Source: Azospirillum oleiclasticum
GTDB taxonomy: Bacteria; Pseudomonadota; Alphaproteobacteria; Azospirillales; Azospirillaceae
Reading direction: 5' to 3'
Length of the DNA stretch: 64,000 nt
Assembly: GCF_013423485.1 (NCBI RefSeq)
Contig: NZ_JABFFR010000025.1
Coordinates: 62,001 to 126,000, forward strand
In this document: positions 7,861 to 15,349 of the stretch, one piece after another
How the letters are laid out: each line of letters opens with the position of its first letter
Numbering within the stretch: the stretch's first letter is position 1
Position numbers and translations under genes: made by a program
Notes under the pieces: model-generated
The model's database searches: none
What the model was told of the DNA's origin: nothing
Seen by the model: the letters and a program-made list of their open reading frames with translations, nothing else

Positions 7861-9038
7861 CCGAATTGTCCACCGCGGTCGCACCCGATCCGGAGCGTGA
7901 ACTGCACCGGCGCGCCGACGCGTATCGGCGCACCGGTGATTTCGGCTGCATCGAGGAGTCCGAGTCGCGCGGTGTCGACCCGCAAGGGCGGCCGCTGGTG
8001 CTGCTGGGCTTCCGGTCGCTGATCGCCGACCGTTTCGTCCGCCACGCGCTCCAGCGGCTCACCGTGGTCGGGCTCATCGACAACGGGGCGGCCGGGCGGG
8101 TGGTCGATGGTCACCGCGTCGGCGGCGACGCGGATCTGCCGGATCTCGCCCGCCGGCACCCCGGCCTCCTGGCCGTCGTCTGCGCCTTCGGCGACGTCGG
8201 GTTCCGGCATTTCCGCGGGCTGGCGACCGGTCTCGGGCTGCCGGTGTTGTCGCTGCCCCAGGCGATGCTGCGCGCCGGCCTGCTCGCGCCCGACGAACCG
8301 TCCGACTGGCTGCGGCAGGGGCATCCCGACACCATCCTGCGTGTGTTGGACACCACGGCGGGTGGTCGCCTGCCGTTCGACGACGGCAGTCGGGCGGTGC
8401 TTGCGTCGGTGCTGCTCTTCCGCATGGGCTGGGACCCGCGCTGGGTCGAGGCGGTGCGAACCCCGGCCGACCGCGCCTTCCACACCGGCGGCCCGTGCGC
8501 GGTGGGGGAGGGTGCCGTGGTGGTCGATGCCGGGGCCTTCGACGGCGACACGGCGCGTGTCTTCGCCGCCGCTTCCGGCAACCGCCACGCGGCCATCCAC
8601 GCCTTCGAGCCGGACCCCGGCAACCACGTCCGGCTGTCCGCGGCGATCGCCGGGATTCCGCGCGCGCAGGCGCACCGGTTCGGCCTTTGGTCAGAGAGCG
8701 GGCGCCTGCGTTTCGACGCGTCCGGCGGCCACGGCAGCCGCATCGACGCCGACGGCGGCGGCGAGGTGGAGGTGGTGGCGCTCGACGAATGGCCGGAGCT
8801 GCGGCCGACGCTGATCAAGATGGACATCGAGGGGGCGGAGCTGCCGGCGCTCCGCGGGGCCGCCCGCACCATCGCCGAGGGACGGCCGGCGCTCGCGATC
8901 GCCGTCTACCACCGCATCGAGGATCTGGCGGAGATCCCGGCCTTCCTGCACGGACTGCGCCCGGACGCGCCGATGACGCTGGCCCACCACAGCGGTTATC
9001 TCTTCGACAGCATGCTGTACGTCCAGCGGGCGGCCTGA
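7857..9038 (+). CDS. FkbM family SAM-dependent methyltransferase
   Basis: The 393-residue protein has an FkbM domain in its second half: VVDAGAFDGD (222-231, SAM loop), HAFEPDP (248-254) and IKMDIEGAEL (about 322-331). The first 200 residues resemble the Rossmann-like N-terminal part seen in sugar-modifying FkbM proteins (VVGLIDNG). The likely start is TTG 7857, which overlaps the preceding stop as TTGA and implies translational coupling. No separate Shine-Dalgarno is visible, so the start is uncertain. Probable role: O-methylation of a glycan attached to flagellin or a surface polymer, from the family and the neighbours. Confidence 0.85.
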   Translation: MTELSTAVAPDPERELHRRADAYRRTGDFGCIEESESRGVDPQGRPLVLLGFRSLIADRFVRHALQRLTVVGLIDNGAAGRVVDGHRVGGDADLPDLARRHPGLLAVVCAFGDVGFRHFRGLATGLGLPVLSLPQAMLRAGLLAPDEPSDWLRQGHPDTILRVLDTTAGGRLPFDDGSRAVLASVLLFRMGWDPRWVEAVRTPADRAFHTGGPCAVGEGAVVVDAGAFDGDTARVFAAASGNRHAAIHAFEPDPGNHVRLSAAIAGIPRAQAHRFGLWSESGRLRFDASGGHGSRIDADGGGEVEVVALDEWPELRPTLIKMDIEGAELPALRGAARTIAEGRPALAIAVYHRIEDLAEIPAFLHGLRPDAPMTLAHHSGYLFDSMLYVQRAA

Positions 9039-9148
9039 ATCCGGCGGCCCAGGTGCCCCGAAACATGGCTGTATCTTTCCCCGTGCTTTTGCCATTATTC
9101 CGAGCCCGAGGCCCCGCCGGGGGCCGTGCCGCCCGTGGATCCGCCGCC

Positions 9149-9970
9149 ATGCCGCCATCACCCGCTTCCGACATGATCGCCGCCGGCCGGACCGACGTGG
9201 GGCGGGTGCGGTCGCGCAACGAGGACAATTTCGCGCTGGTGCCGCAGGCCGGCCTGGTGGTCGTCTGCGACGGCATGGGCGGCCACGCCGGTGGCGACAT
9301 CGCCAGCCGGACCGCCGCCACCACCATCGCCGACAGCATCGCCAACGCCGATCCGCAGGCACTGGCCGGTGCCATCGACTCGGTGAGCGACGACACCGAG
9401 CGGACCCTGTCGGGTCCGACGGCCGTGGATCCGGGGCTCCAGCTTGCCATCGCCGCGGTGCGCGTGGCGGTGCGCGACGCCAACCGGCGCATCGTCGGCC
9501 TGAACCAGGAGCGTGGATTCGCCGAGGGGCGCGGCATGGGAACGACCGTGGTCGGCTGCCTGCGCGTGGCCGGCACCGACAAGCTGGTGGTGTTCCACGC
9601 CGGCGACAGCCGCCTGTACCGGCTGCGCGGCGGCGGCCTGCGCCAGCTCACCCGCGACCACAGCCTGTACCAGATCTGGCTGGACAACGGCGGGCAGGGG
9701 CAGGCGCCGCAGAAGAACATCATCGTCCGCGCGCTCGGCACCACCGAGCTCATGGAGCCGGAGATCACCGTCCACGCGCTGGAGCCGGGCGACACCTACA
9801 TGCTGTGTTCGGACGGGCTGACCGGCATGGTCACCGATCCGACCATCGCGGAGGTGCTGGGCCAGCCCGGCGCCGATGCCGACAGCCTGTGCGGGCGGCT
9901 GATCCAACTCGCCAACGAGCAGGGGGGTGTGGACAACACCACGGTGGTGGTCGCGCGTTTCGGCGCATGA
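9149..9970 (+). CDS. PP2C-type serine/threonine protein phosphatase
   Basis: The 273-residue protein has all PP2C hallmarks: RTDVGRVRSRNEDNF near the start, VVCDGMGGHAGGD, FHAGDSRLYRLR, LTRDHSLYQ, and SDGLTGMV followed by the closing D-N motif GGVDNTTVVVARF. The conserved aspartates bind two Mn/Mg ions that activate water to remove phosphate from Ser/Thr. In-frame starts exist at 9065, 9149 and 9173. I chose 9149 because the family domain begins within ten residues and upstream residues look non-conserved. No strong ribosome site separates the options. No partner kinase gene is adjacent. It is followed after 80 bases by the ParA-like ATPase, which may be its target or partner (inference). Confidence 0.9.
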   Translation: MPPSPASDMIAAGRTDVGRVRSRNEDNFALVPQAGLVVVCDGMGGHAGGDIASRTAATTIADSIANADPQALAGAIDSVSDDTERTLSGPTAVDPGLQLAIAAVRVAVRDANRRIVGLNQERGFAEGRGMGTTVVGCLRVAGTDKLVVFHAGDSRLYRLRGGGLRQLTRDHSLYQIWLDNGGQGQAPQKNIIVRALGTTELMEPEITVHALEPGDTYMLCSDGLTGMVTDPTIAEVLGQPGADADSLCGRLIQLANEQGGVDNTTVVVARFGA

Positions 9971-10050
9971 GGACGACGGGCACGGTCCGGGGAGACACCG
10001 GCCGGATCCGGTGTTAATAGTGCCGTGCAACGACGAGGCAGAACGCGGGC

Positions 10051-11130
10051 ATGACCAGCCACGACGACGTTTTCGACACGCCCGAAGCGCGGCAGCCGAC
10101 GATCCTGTCCGTGTACAACCAGAAGGGCGGCGTCGGAAAGACCACGACCTCGGTCAACCTCGCCCTGGCGCTCGCCGCCATGGGCAAGAGCGTCGTGCTG
10201 ATCGATTTCGATCCGCAGAGCAGCGCCACCAGCAACTTCCTGCTGAAGGAGCGCGCCAAGGTCGGCATCCACGACCTGCTCAACAAGGACACCTTCGTCG
10301 AGGACGCCATCACCCCGACCAACTTCGCCGGGCTGTCGATGATCGTCGGTGCGCGCAAGCTCTATTCCATGGAGCATGCGCTGGATTCGCGTGGCGGGTC
10401 GCAGAGGGGACTGCGCAAGGCTCTGCATTTCTCGACAAACCCGCCGGATTACGTGGTCATCGACTGCCCGCCGGCCCTGGGCCATCTGGCGGCGGGCGCT
10501 CTCGCGGCGTCCGACCGGCTGGTGCTGCCGGTCTTCCCCGGCCGCTACGCGCTGGACGGGCTGCGGCGGACCCTGTCGGTGGTCGATCACATCCAGAAGG
10601 GGCTGAACCCGAACCTGAGCGTGGCCGGCGTGCTGATGCTGTCGGTTTCCAACGACGAGGTCGGTCGCGATTCGCTGACCCAGCTCCGCGCCGAATACGC
10701 GGAGCTGATGTTCAAGACGGTCGTGCCCTACGACGTCGATGTGGTGAAGGCGACCTACCGGCGCATGCCGGCCGCGATCTTCAGCCCCACCGGCCGCACC
10801 GCGTCGCGTTTCCTGGCGCTGGCGCACGAGATCATCCATGGCCGCGGCACCGCTGCGACGGAGGAGCAGCTCAAGCCCGCGCTCGACCGCATCCAGGCCT
10901 GGCACGACGAGACCGATTCCTCCTACACCGCGCGGCGCGCCGCATCACCGGGGGAGGAGGGTGACGACGGCACCCCTACGGGCGGCGCTCAGGCGGCCAC
11001 AGCCGGCACCCGGCCGCGATTCGGCCTTGCCATCGCCGCAGCCATCGTCGGGCTGGTGGTTGGCTTCGCCCTGGGGGCGACCGTCGGCGCGCCGCTGGTG
11101 GGGCCGATGCTGGCGGGCCTGGGCGGCTGA
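10051..11130 (+). CDS. ParA/MinD-family ATPase with C-terminal membrane segment
   Basis: The 359-residue protein has a deviant Walker A KGGVGKTT (25-32), followed by LIDFDPQSSAT (A' motif) and VVIDCPPALG (Walker B region), as in ParA/Soj partition ATPases. It differs in ending with an unstructured acidic/Gly-Thr linker (about 300-322). A hydrophobic glycine-rich helix follows (about 325-355, LAIAAAIVGLVVGFALGAT) and should anchor it in the inner membrane. No ParB gene and no parS-like repeat are nearby, so chromosome partition is unlikely. A positioning or signalling role with the upstream PP2C phosphatase is possible. Confidence 0.85.
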   Translation: MTSHDDVFDTPEARQPTILSVYNQKGGVGKTTTSVNLALALAAMGKSVVLIDFDPQSSATSNFLLKERAKVGIHDLLNKDTFVEDAITPTNFAGLSMIVGARKLYSMEHALDSRGGSQRGLRKALHFSTNPPDYVVIDCPPALGHLAAGALAASDRLVLPVFPGRYALDGLRRTLSVVDHIQKGLNPNLSVAGVLMLSVSNDEVGRDSLTQLRAEYAELMFKTVVPYDVDVVKATYRRMPAAIFSPTGRTASRFLALAHEIIHGRGTAATEEQLKPALDRIQAWHDETDSSYTARRAASPGEEGDDGTPTGGAQAATAGTRPRFGLAIAAAIVGLVVGFALGATVGAPLVGPMLAGLGG

Positions 11131-11177
11131 TCGCGCCGGGCGGCTGACCGGGCGATCCCGGTCAGCGCAGCGCGATT

Positions 11178-11384
11178 TCAGGTGCGGATAGGCCCACGTC
11201 CGCCGGCGTCGGCGGGCAGCTTCTTGGCCTCCGGGAACAGCCACATCGCACCGATCATGAAGACCGCCAGAAGCGGGACCACCCACACCGGTGTGCCGCC
11301 GCCCAGGGTGTCGCGGTAGAGCGTGAAGCCGACCGCCACGGCGGCGACAAAAATCGAAATCACGGCCTTGATCAGTGGGGGCAT
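11178..11384 (-). CDS. Small two-helix membrane protein, unknown function
   Basis: A 68-residue protein with two predicted membrane segments (about 5-22 and 32-49) and a short charged tail. GAGGAG lies 7 bases before the ATG, which supports it as a real gene. No family is recognised. It lies 33 bases downstream of another small membrane-protein gene on the same strand and is probably co-transcribed with it. Confidence 0.6.
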   Translation of the reverse strand: MPPLIKAVISIFVAAVAVGFTLYRDTLGGGTPVWVVPLLAVFMIGAMWLFPEAKKLPADAGGRGPIRT

Positions 11385-11417
11385 TGCGCGTCTCCTCGGA
11401 TTGAATCGTCGAATGGT

Positions 11418-11831
11418 CTAGGTGACCGGGGCTGACAGCGCCGAAACGAGCAGGGCCGCCAGCCCGGTGTTGGCGAGGGCGGAGAGCACCACGCCCGGCA
11501 CGCTGTCGCGGATCCGGGGCGGCACCGCCTGGAAAAGCTGCGGGCCGGCCAGCACCGCCAGCCCGGCGGTGATGATGATGGCGGGCCAGGCCACGCGCTG
11601 CGCCGCCACCCACACCGCCGTCACCAGCAGCAGGACCACACTGGTCGCCAGCACCGCCACCAGAAGCCCGCCCGCCGGGCCGGCCAGGGGATCGGGCCGG
11701 TGTTCCGCCGGGAAGAAGCCGGCAAGCTGCACGCCCGCCGCCATTGCCATCAGGAAAGCGGCGGCGACCGGCAGCAGGGCCGTGAGTTCGTTCCAGTCCA
11801 AAAGGTCCTCCCCGCGCGTGCGGCGTTCCAT
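11418..11831 (-). CDS. Four-helix integral membrane protein, unknown function
   Basis: About 137 residues with four hydrophobic segments (around 13-35, 46-72, 80-97 and 108-130, counted from MERRTRG). I used the ATG at 11831. The longer frame from 11849 would add MSFWVS and run into the likely promoter. No family motif is recognised. The promoter region shared with the divergent DUF6166 gene holds a TGATA/TATCA inverted repeat. Confidence 0.55.
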   Translation of the reverse strand: MERRTRGEDLLDWNELTALLPVAAAFLMAMAAGVQLAGFFPAEHRPDPLAGPAGGLLVAVLATSVVLLLVTAVWVAAQRVAWPAIIITAGLAVLAGPQLFQAVPPRIRDSVPGVVLSALANTGLAALLVSALSAPVT

Positions 11832-11843
11832 TGAGACCCAAAA

Positions 11844-11865
11844 TGACATATGATAGATATATCAG
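11844..11865. promoter_or_regulatory. Inverted repeat TGATA-N4-TATCA between divergent genes
   Basis: The sequence TGATAGATATATCA (11851-11864) is a perfect 5+5 inverted repeat with a 4-base spacer, directly preceded by TGACATA. It resembles the TGATATATCA palindromes at 12262 and 15340, and both are followed by AG. It sits between the membrane-protein gene and the DUF6166 gene, 26 bases before the ATG of the latter, so it may be an operator for one or both. The binding protein is not known. Confidence 0.5.
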
Positions 11866-11889
11866 ACAAGAGCGAAACCGGGAGGATCC

Positions 11890-12192
11890 ATGAAACAGTA
11901 CCGCGGCGACCGCACCATCGACGGCGTCCTCGTCACCGTCGACGGTGTGCCGCTCGACCCCCGCTTCGACGTGAAGCGGCTGTGCGGCGAGGGCTTCGAA
12001 TGGAGCTACGAGGGGGCGGCACCCGCCCAGCTCGCTCTGGCTCTGCTGGCCGACCATTACGGCGACGGGCAGCGCGCGCTGCGGGACCACGACGCCTTCA
12101 TGCGTGCCATCGTCGCCAACTTCCAGAACGAGTGGGAGATGACGAGCGCCGACATCGACTCGGCCCTGGCCAACATCGGCGCGCACGCCTGA
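11890..12192 (+). CDS. DUF6166 family protein
   Basis: The 100-residue protein matches the DUF6166 pattern: Y.G.R..DGV.V.VDG.PLDPR, then GFEWSYEGAAPAQLALALLADH, then ALRDHDAF and a C-terminal WEMTSADI. The family is soluble, small and uncharacterised. A strong GGGAGGA precedes the start. It is followed by a GC-rich gap and the promoter of the fatty acid hydroxylase gene. Function unknown. Confidence 0.75.
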   Translation: MKQYRGDRTIDGVLVTVDGVPLDPRFDVKRLCGEGFEWSYEGAAPAQLALALLADHYGDGQRALRDHDAFMRAIVANFQNEWEMTSADIDSALANIGAHA

Positions 12193-12261
12193 CCGCGGAA
12201 CTGTCCGTAAGGCGGATGGTCGCGATCAGGCATTGACGCCGGCGGCCAACTGATGTACGGA

Positions 12262-12271
12262 TGATATATCA
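12262..12271. promoter_or_regulatory. Palindrome TGATATATCA before fatty acid hydroxylase gene
   Basis: A perfect 10-base palindrome followed by GAC. A TTGACG hexamer lies upstream (12233-12238), so the site falls in or just after the -10 zone, a typical place for a repressor. The identical palindrome precedes the alcohol dehydrogenase gene at 15340. The FCD-type GntR regulator at 20731 is one candidate binder (inference). Confidence 0.5.
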
Positions 12272-12317
12272 GACACGGACAACGCCGCCCCGCAGGGGTG
12301 CGGGAGGAGACGACCCG

Positions 12318-13115
12318 ATGGAACTCGTCCAATCGCCGATGACCGATCGGCAGCGCACTTACCGTCATCAGTATCGCGAGCGGATCGCCGGCTGGTACAA
12401 CGGCTGGCTCCACGTCGCGGTGATCTACACGATCGGCCTGACCGCCATGTACGTCTACGTCTCGAACATCCGGGATGTCGTGTGGTGGGAATGGGCGACG
12501 ATCCCGGTGGTCTTCCTGATCTGCAACTTCTTCGAATGGTTCCTGCACGCGCAGATCATGCACCGGCCGCAGGCCAACAAGGGCATGCGCGCGGTCTACA
12601 CGCGCCACACCCTGATGCACCACCAGTTCTTCACGGAGAAGGAGATGCGCTTCGCCGACCAGTTCGACTGGCGCGTCACCTTCTTCCCGCCCTACGCCCT
12701 GGTCGTCTTCATCCTGATGTCGATCCCCGGCGCGCTGGCTCTGGGCTGGCTCATTTCGCCGAATGTCGGCTGGCTGCTGATGAGCACGACGACCGGCATG
12801 TACCTGATCTACGAGTTCATGCATTTCTGCTGCCATGTCGAGGACAACTGGTTCGTGCGGAACTGCCCCTTCGTCAACACGATCCGGCGGCACCACACGG
12901 CCCACCATGACCAGTCGATCATGATGGAAAGGAACATGAACCTGACCTTCCCGATCGCCGACTGGTTCTTCGGCACCTCGGACCTGAACCGCGGTCTGCT
13001 GGGTCATCTGTTCAACGGCTACGACACCCGCTACGTCCGCACCGACATGCGCCGCACCTCGCGCACCCCGGTCGGGCGGAAGGACGGCAACAGTCGCGTC
13101 GCCTCGGCCGCCTGA
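12318..13115 (+). CDS. Sterol desaturase/fatty acid hydroxylase family membrane di-iron enzyme
   Basis: The 265-residue protein has four membrane-type segments and the histidine clusters of the family: HAQIMH (77-82), HTLMHH (97-102), HFCCH (169-173) and HHTAHH (192-197). These bind a di-iron centre that hydroxylates or desaturates lipid chains with O2. The ATG at 12318 is preceded by GGAGGAG at a good distance. The longer frame from 12261 begins inside the promoter palindrome and is rejected as the start. The substrate could be a fatty acid, hopanoid or carotenoid-like lipid; sequence alone does not decide. A strong terminator follows the stop. Confidence 0.85.
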   Translation: MELVQSPMTDRQRTYRHQYRERIAGWYNGWLHVAVIYTIGLTAMYVYVSNIRDVVWWEWATIPVVFLICNFFEWFLHAQIMHRPQANKGMRAVYTRHTLMHHQFFTEKEMRFADQFDWRVTFFPPYALVVFILMSIPGALALGWLISPNVGWLLMSTTTGMYLIYEFMHFCCHVEDNWFVRNCPFVNTIRRHHTAHHDQSIMMERNMNLTFPIADWFFGTSDLNRGLLGHLFNGYDTRYVRTDMRRTSRTPVGRKDGNSRVASAA

Positions 13116-13150
13116 CCCGCCCATCGCCGCACATTTCCTTGCCTGCCTTG

Positions 13151-13183
13151 CCGCCGGCCCCCACGGGGACCGGCGGATTTTTT
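13151..13183 (+). terminator. Rho-independent terminator after the hydroxylase gene
   Basis: CCGCCGG...CCGGCGG forms a stem (13151-13157 with 13170-13176), extended by an inner CCCC/GGGG pairing and followed by ATTTTTT (13177-13183). It ends transcription from 12318-13115. There is no T-run on the other strand, so it should act one way. Confidence 0.85.
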
Positions 13184-13188
13184 GTGCC

Positions 13189-13941
13189 CTACGCACGGCC
13201 GCGCAGGGTGCCCAGCGCCACGGCGACACCGGCCGGGTCATGCGCCATCGGGTTGTGGCCGCAGCCCGGCCATACCGCCAGCTCCGCGCCGGCGATCCCG
13301 TCGGCGATGACGCGGCCGTGCGACAGCGGGCACTGGTCGTCGTCGGTGCCGTGCAGCACCAGCGTCGGCACATCGACCCGAGCCAGCGTCGCCCGGTGAT
13401 CGGCCGCGCGGGCGGCCAGCCAGGATCCGGCGACGGCGAAGGGAGTGGCGGTCTCCGTCAGGTTCAGCGCCTTCGCCCGTGCGGCGGCCTCCGTGGCGAT
13501 CGCGTCGGGCGTCTCGCCGCGGAACCAGTGGCAGTCGCCGCCGGGGTGGGCGGACCCGCCGACCAGACCCAGCCCGGCCAGCCGGTCGGTGCCGTACCGC
13601 GCCACATACTCCAGCGCCACCAGCACGCCCATGCTCCAGCCGACGAGAACGAACGGGCCGTCGATGGTCGCGGCGAAGGCATCGACGTCGGCGGCGAAGC
13701 CGGCGGGCGTGTAATCCTCCAGCCGGTCGGGCGTGTGCGATCCGCCGCGCCCGCGCAGGTTCGGCGCGAACACCTGACCATCCTCCGCCAACGGCTCCAT
13801 CACCGCCCGCCACGCGGAGGCCGAACCCTGGATCCCGTGCAGCAGCACCAGCGCCGGCCGATCGGGCGCCGGCGTGCCGCCGGCCAGGAAGGTGATCGGT
13901 CCGGCACCCGTTTCCACGGTGCCCTGGCGGATGTCGGCCAT
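13189..13941 (-). CDS. Alpha/beta hydrolase
   Basis: The 250-residue protein has an oxyanion-hole LLHGIQGS (33-40), a nucleophile elbow GWSMG with Ser103, a LHGTDDDQCP loop that holds the acid, and GCGHNPMAHDP with the catalytic histidine. This is the standard esterase/lactonase/peroxidase fold; the substrate is unknown. I chose ATG 13941, which has GGGAGGA 4-5 bases before it. The longer frame to 14007 passes through the promoter region. It is convergent with the fatty acid hydroxylase gene, and the terminator lies between them. Confidence 0.85.
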   Translation of the reverse strand: MADIRQGTVETGAGPITFLAGGTPAPDRPALVLLHGIQGSASAWRAVMEPLAEDGQVFAPNLRGRGGSHTPDRLEDYTPAGFAADVDAFAATIDGPFVLVGWSMGVLVALEYVARYGTDRLAGLGLVGGSAHPGGDCHWFRGETPDAIATEAAARAKALNLTETATPFAVAGSWLAARAADHRATLARVDVPTLVLHGTDDDQCPLSHGRVIADGIAGAELAVWPGCGHNPMAHDPAGVAVALGTLRGRA

Positions 13942-13954
13942 GCTGTCCTCCCAC

Positions 13955-13975
13955 TGACATATTTTTAGCATGTCA
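13955..13975. promoter_or_regulatory. Inverted repeat TGACAT-N9-ATGTCA upstream of the hydrolase gene
   Basis: A perfect 6+6 inverted repeat lies 14 bases upstream of the hydrolase ATG, with an AT-rich centre. TGACATA also appears at 11844 beside another repeat of this region, which hints at a shared regulator. The match is short and could be chance. Confidence 0.35.
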
Positions 13976-14047
13976 CCCAGGCTACCAGGGGTGACCGCTG
14001 CGGACAACCTCCCGTGCCGCCGGTCGCCACCGCATCAACGCTCTCGA

Positions 14048-14061
14048 TTGATCCGGATCAA
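14048..14061. promoter_or_regulatory. FNR/FixK-type box TTGAT-N4-ATCAA
   Basis: TTGATCCGGATCAA is a perfect match to the alphaproteobacterial FNR/FixK consensus. Its centre is about 62 bases before the ATG of the DUF6455 gene, a suitable place for activation under low oxygen. It is the only such perfect site I found in the window. Confidence 0.7.
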
Positions 14062-14116
14062 GGCGGCGCTCGCGCGTCAGAGATACGAGTGATATGTTAC
14101 GTTACGGAGAGAGACC

Positions 14117-14407
14117 ATGGACCCTGTGTTCGCCCTCATCGCGTCGTCCGCCCTGCTCGCGGCCGGTCTGGCGCTGGCCGTCACCCGCCGTCCGCAGCCC
14201 CTTCCCCTGGCGACCATCGTCGCCCGGCGGCGACCGGGTCCGCGGTCGCTGGAGGACACGGGCATCCTGGCCGAGATGGCGGACGCCGTCGGGCGTTGCC
14301 GGGCCTGCCCGCGGACGGACGCCTGCCACCGCTGGCTGGCGGCCGGGTCGGATGAGGCGTGCCCGGGCTTCTGTCCCAACCGGTCCGTGGTCGAACGCAT
14401 TGAATGA
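14117..14407 (+). CDS. DUF6455 family small membrane-anchored cysteine-rich protein
   Basis: The 96-residue protein has one N-terminal membrane helix (about 3-23). A C-terminal domain follows with CRACPRTDACHRWL and then CPGFCPN, the DUF6455 signature. The spaced cysteines could bind a metal or Fe-S centre, but this is not shown. GGAGAGAG precedes the ATG. The FNR/FixK-type box upstream suggests induction at low oxygen. It is 16 bases ahead of the PEP mutase-family gene, so the two may be co-transcribed. Confidence 0.7.
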   Translation: MDPVFALIASSALLAAGLALAVTRRPQPLPLATIVARRRPGPRSLEDTGILAEMADAVGRCRACPRTDACHRWLAAGSDEACPGFCPNRSVVERIE

Positions 14408-14423
14408 ATGGGAGGATGACGGC

Positions 14424-15248
14424 ATGACGGCGCTGGCGGACAAGGCACAGGCGTTTCGGGACCTGCATCACAGCGGCCGGATTCTGATCCTGCCCAACGC
14501 GTGGGATGCCGGCAGCGCCGTCGTCTTCGCGGCGGAGGGCTATCCCGCCGTTGCCACCACCAGCGCCGGCATCGCCTTTGCCGCCGGGCTGCCGGACGGG
14601 GAGCGGATCGACCGGGACATGATGCTGCACGCCGTGTCCCTGATCGCGGGGCGGCTGAGCGTGCCGGTCAGCGCCGATCTGGAGGCGGGGTTCGGCGACA
14701 CGCCGGACGCCGTGGCGCAGACCATCGCCGCCGTCCTCGCCGCGGGTGCGGTGGGCGTCAACATCGAGGACGGGCTGGCCGAGGGCTTGCGCCCCATGGC
14801 CGAGCAGGTGGAGCGGCTGAAGGCCGTGCGCGCCGCCGCGGACGCCGCCGCGATACCGCTCTTCATCAACGCCCGCACCGATGTGTACTGGCAGCAGGTC
14901 GGTACGCCCGAGGAGCGCCTGGGTCTGACCATGGAGCGGCTGCGCGCCTACCGGGAGGCCGGGGCCGATGGCCTGTTCGTCCCCGGTCGCCTGTCGGCCG
15001 ACGAGATCGCCGCCATTGTCGGGGGCGCGGGGTTGCCGGTGAACCTGCTGGGCGGTCCCGGCATGCCGACCATTCCGGAGATGGCGGCGCTGGGCGTGGC
15101 GCGCGTCACCGTCGGGTCCGGCCCGTCGCGCGCCATCCTCGGGCTGACCCGCGCCATCGCCCGGGAGCTGCGGGATTCGGGCACCTACGCGGCCATCGCC
15201 GGCAACGCCATTCCGTACCCGGAGGTCCAGCGGCTTCTGTCGGAATGA
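14424..15248 (+). CDS. Isocitrate lyase/phosphoenolpyruvate mutase family enzyme
   Basis: The 274-residue TIM-barrel protein has the motifs of the PEP mutase-like branch: ILPNAWDAGSA, SADLEAGFGD (Mg-binding acidic residues), VNIEDG, INARTDVY and GLFVPG. It lacks the KKCGH catalytic loop of true isocitrate lyase. The reaction is therefore probably C-C or P-C bond cleavage of a 2-oxo or 2-methyl-malate type acid, but the substrate is unknown. The start at 14424 has GGGAGGATG 5-10 bases upstream; the longer open frame is a shadow of the DUF6455 gene. It precedes the alcohol dehydrogenase and TRAP genes on the same strand. Confidence 0.8.
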   Translation: MTALADKAQAFRDLHHSGRILILPNAWDAGSAVVFAAEGYPAVATTSAGIAFAAGLPDGERIDRDMMLHAVSLIAGRLSVPVSADLEAGFGDTPDAVAQTIAAVLAAGAVGVNIEDGLAEGLRPMAEQVERLKAVRAAADAAAIPLFINARTDVYWQQVGTPEERLGLTMERLRAYREAGADGLFVPGRLSADEIAAIVGGAGLPVNLLGGPGMPTIPEMAALGVARVTVGSGPSRAILGLTRAIARELRDSGTYAAIAGNAIPYPEVQRLLSE

Positions 15249-15294
15249 CGGAGTGCTGAGGTCTCGATTATTGGCGGTTCGAACAGCTAGCCGT

Positions 15295-15323
15295 TGACGC
15301 AAAGCCTGCCACGTGATTAGCAT
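15295..15323 (+). promoter_or_regulatory. Sigma-70-like promoter TTGACG-N17-TAGCAT
   Basis: A good -35 hexamer (15295-15300), a 17-base spacer and a TAGCAT -10 (15318-15323) lie upstream of the alcohol dehydrogenase/TRAP operon. The two palindromes that follow would lie over or just after the start of transcription. Confidence 0.55.
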
Positions 15324-15349
15324 ACGTCTACCGTATGGCTGATATATCA
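15321..15349. promoter_or_regulatory. Double palindrome (CATACG-N5-CGTATG and TGATATATCA) operator region
   Basis: CATACGTCTACCGTATG (15321-15337) is a perfect inverted repeat overlapping the -10 box. TGATATATCA (15340-15349) follows after two bases and equals the palindrome at 12262. Placement suggests repression of the operon beginning at 15363. The GntR/FCD protein encoded at 20731, at the end of the same gene run, is a natural candidate. Confidence 0.55.

Noticed and set aside
10051..11130. Chromosome or plasmid partition (parA) locus
   Set aside because: No ParB, no parS-like repeats and an unusual membrane tail; not a replication origin.
12261..12317. Longer N-terminus of the fatty acid hydroxylase (start at 12261)
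   Set aside because: It would begin inside the promoter palindrome and adds a Pro/Arg-rich stretch unlike the family; ATG 12318 has a good ribosome site.
14424..15248. True isocitrate lyase of the glyoxylate shunt
   Set aside because: It is only 274 residues long and lacks the KKCGH catalytic loop; no malate synthase gene is nearby.
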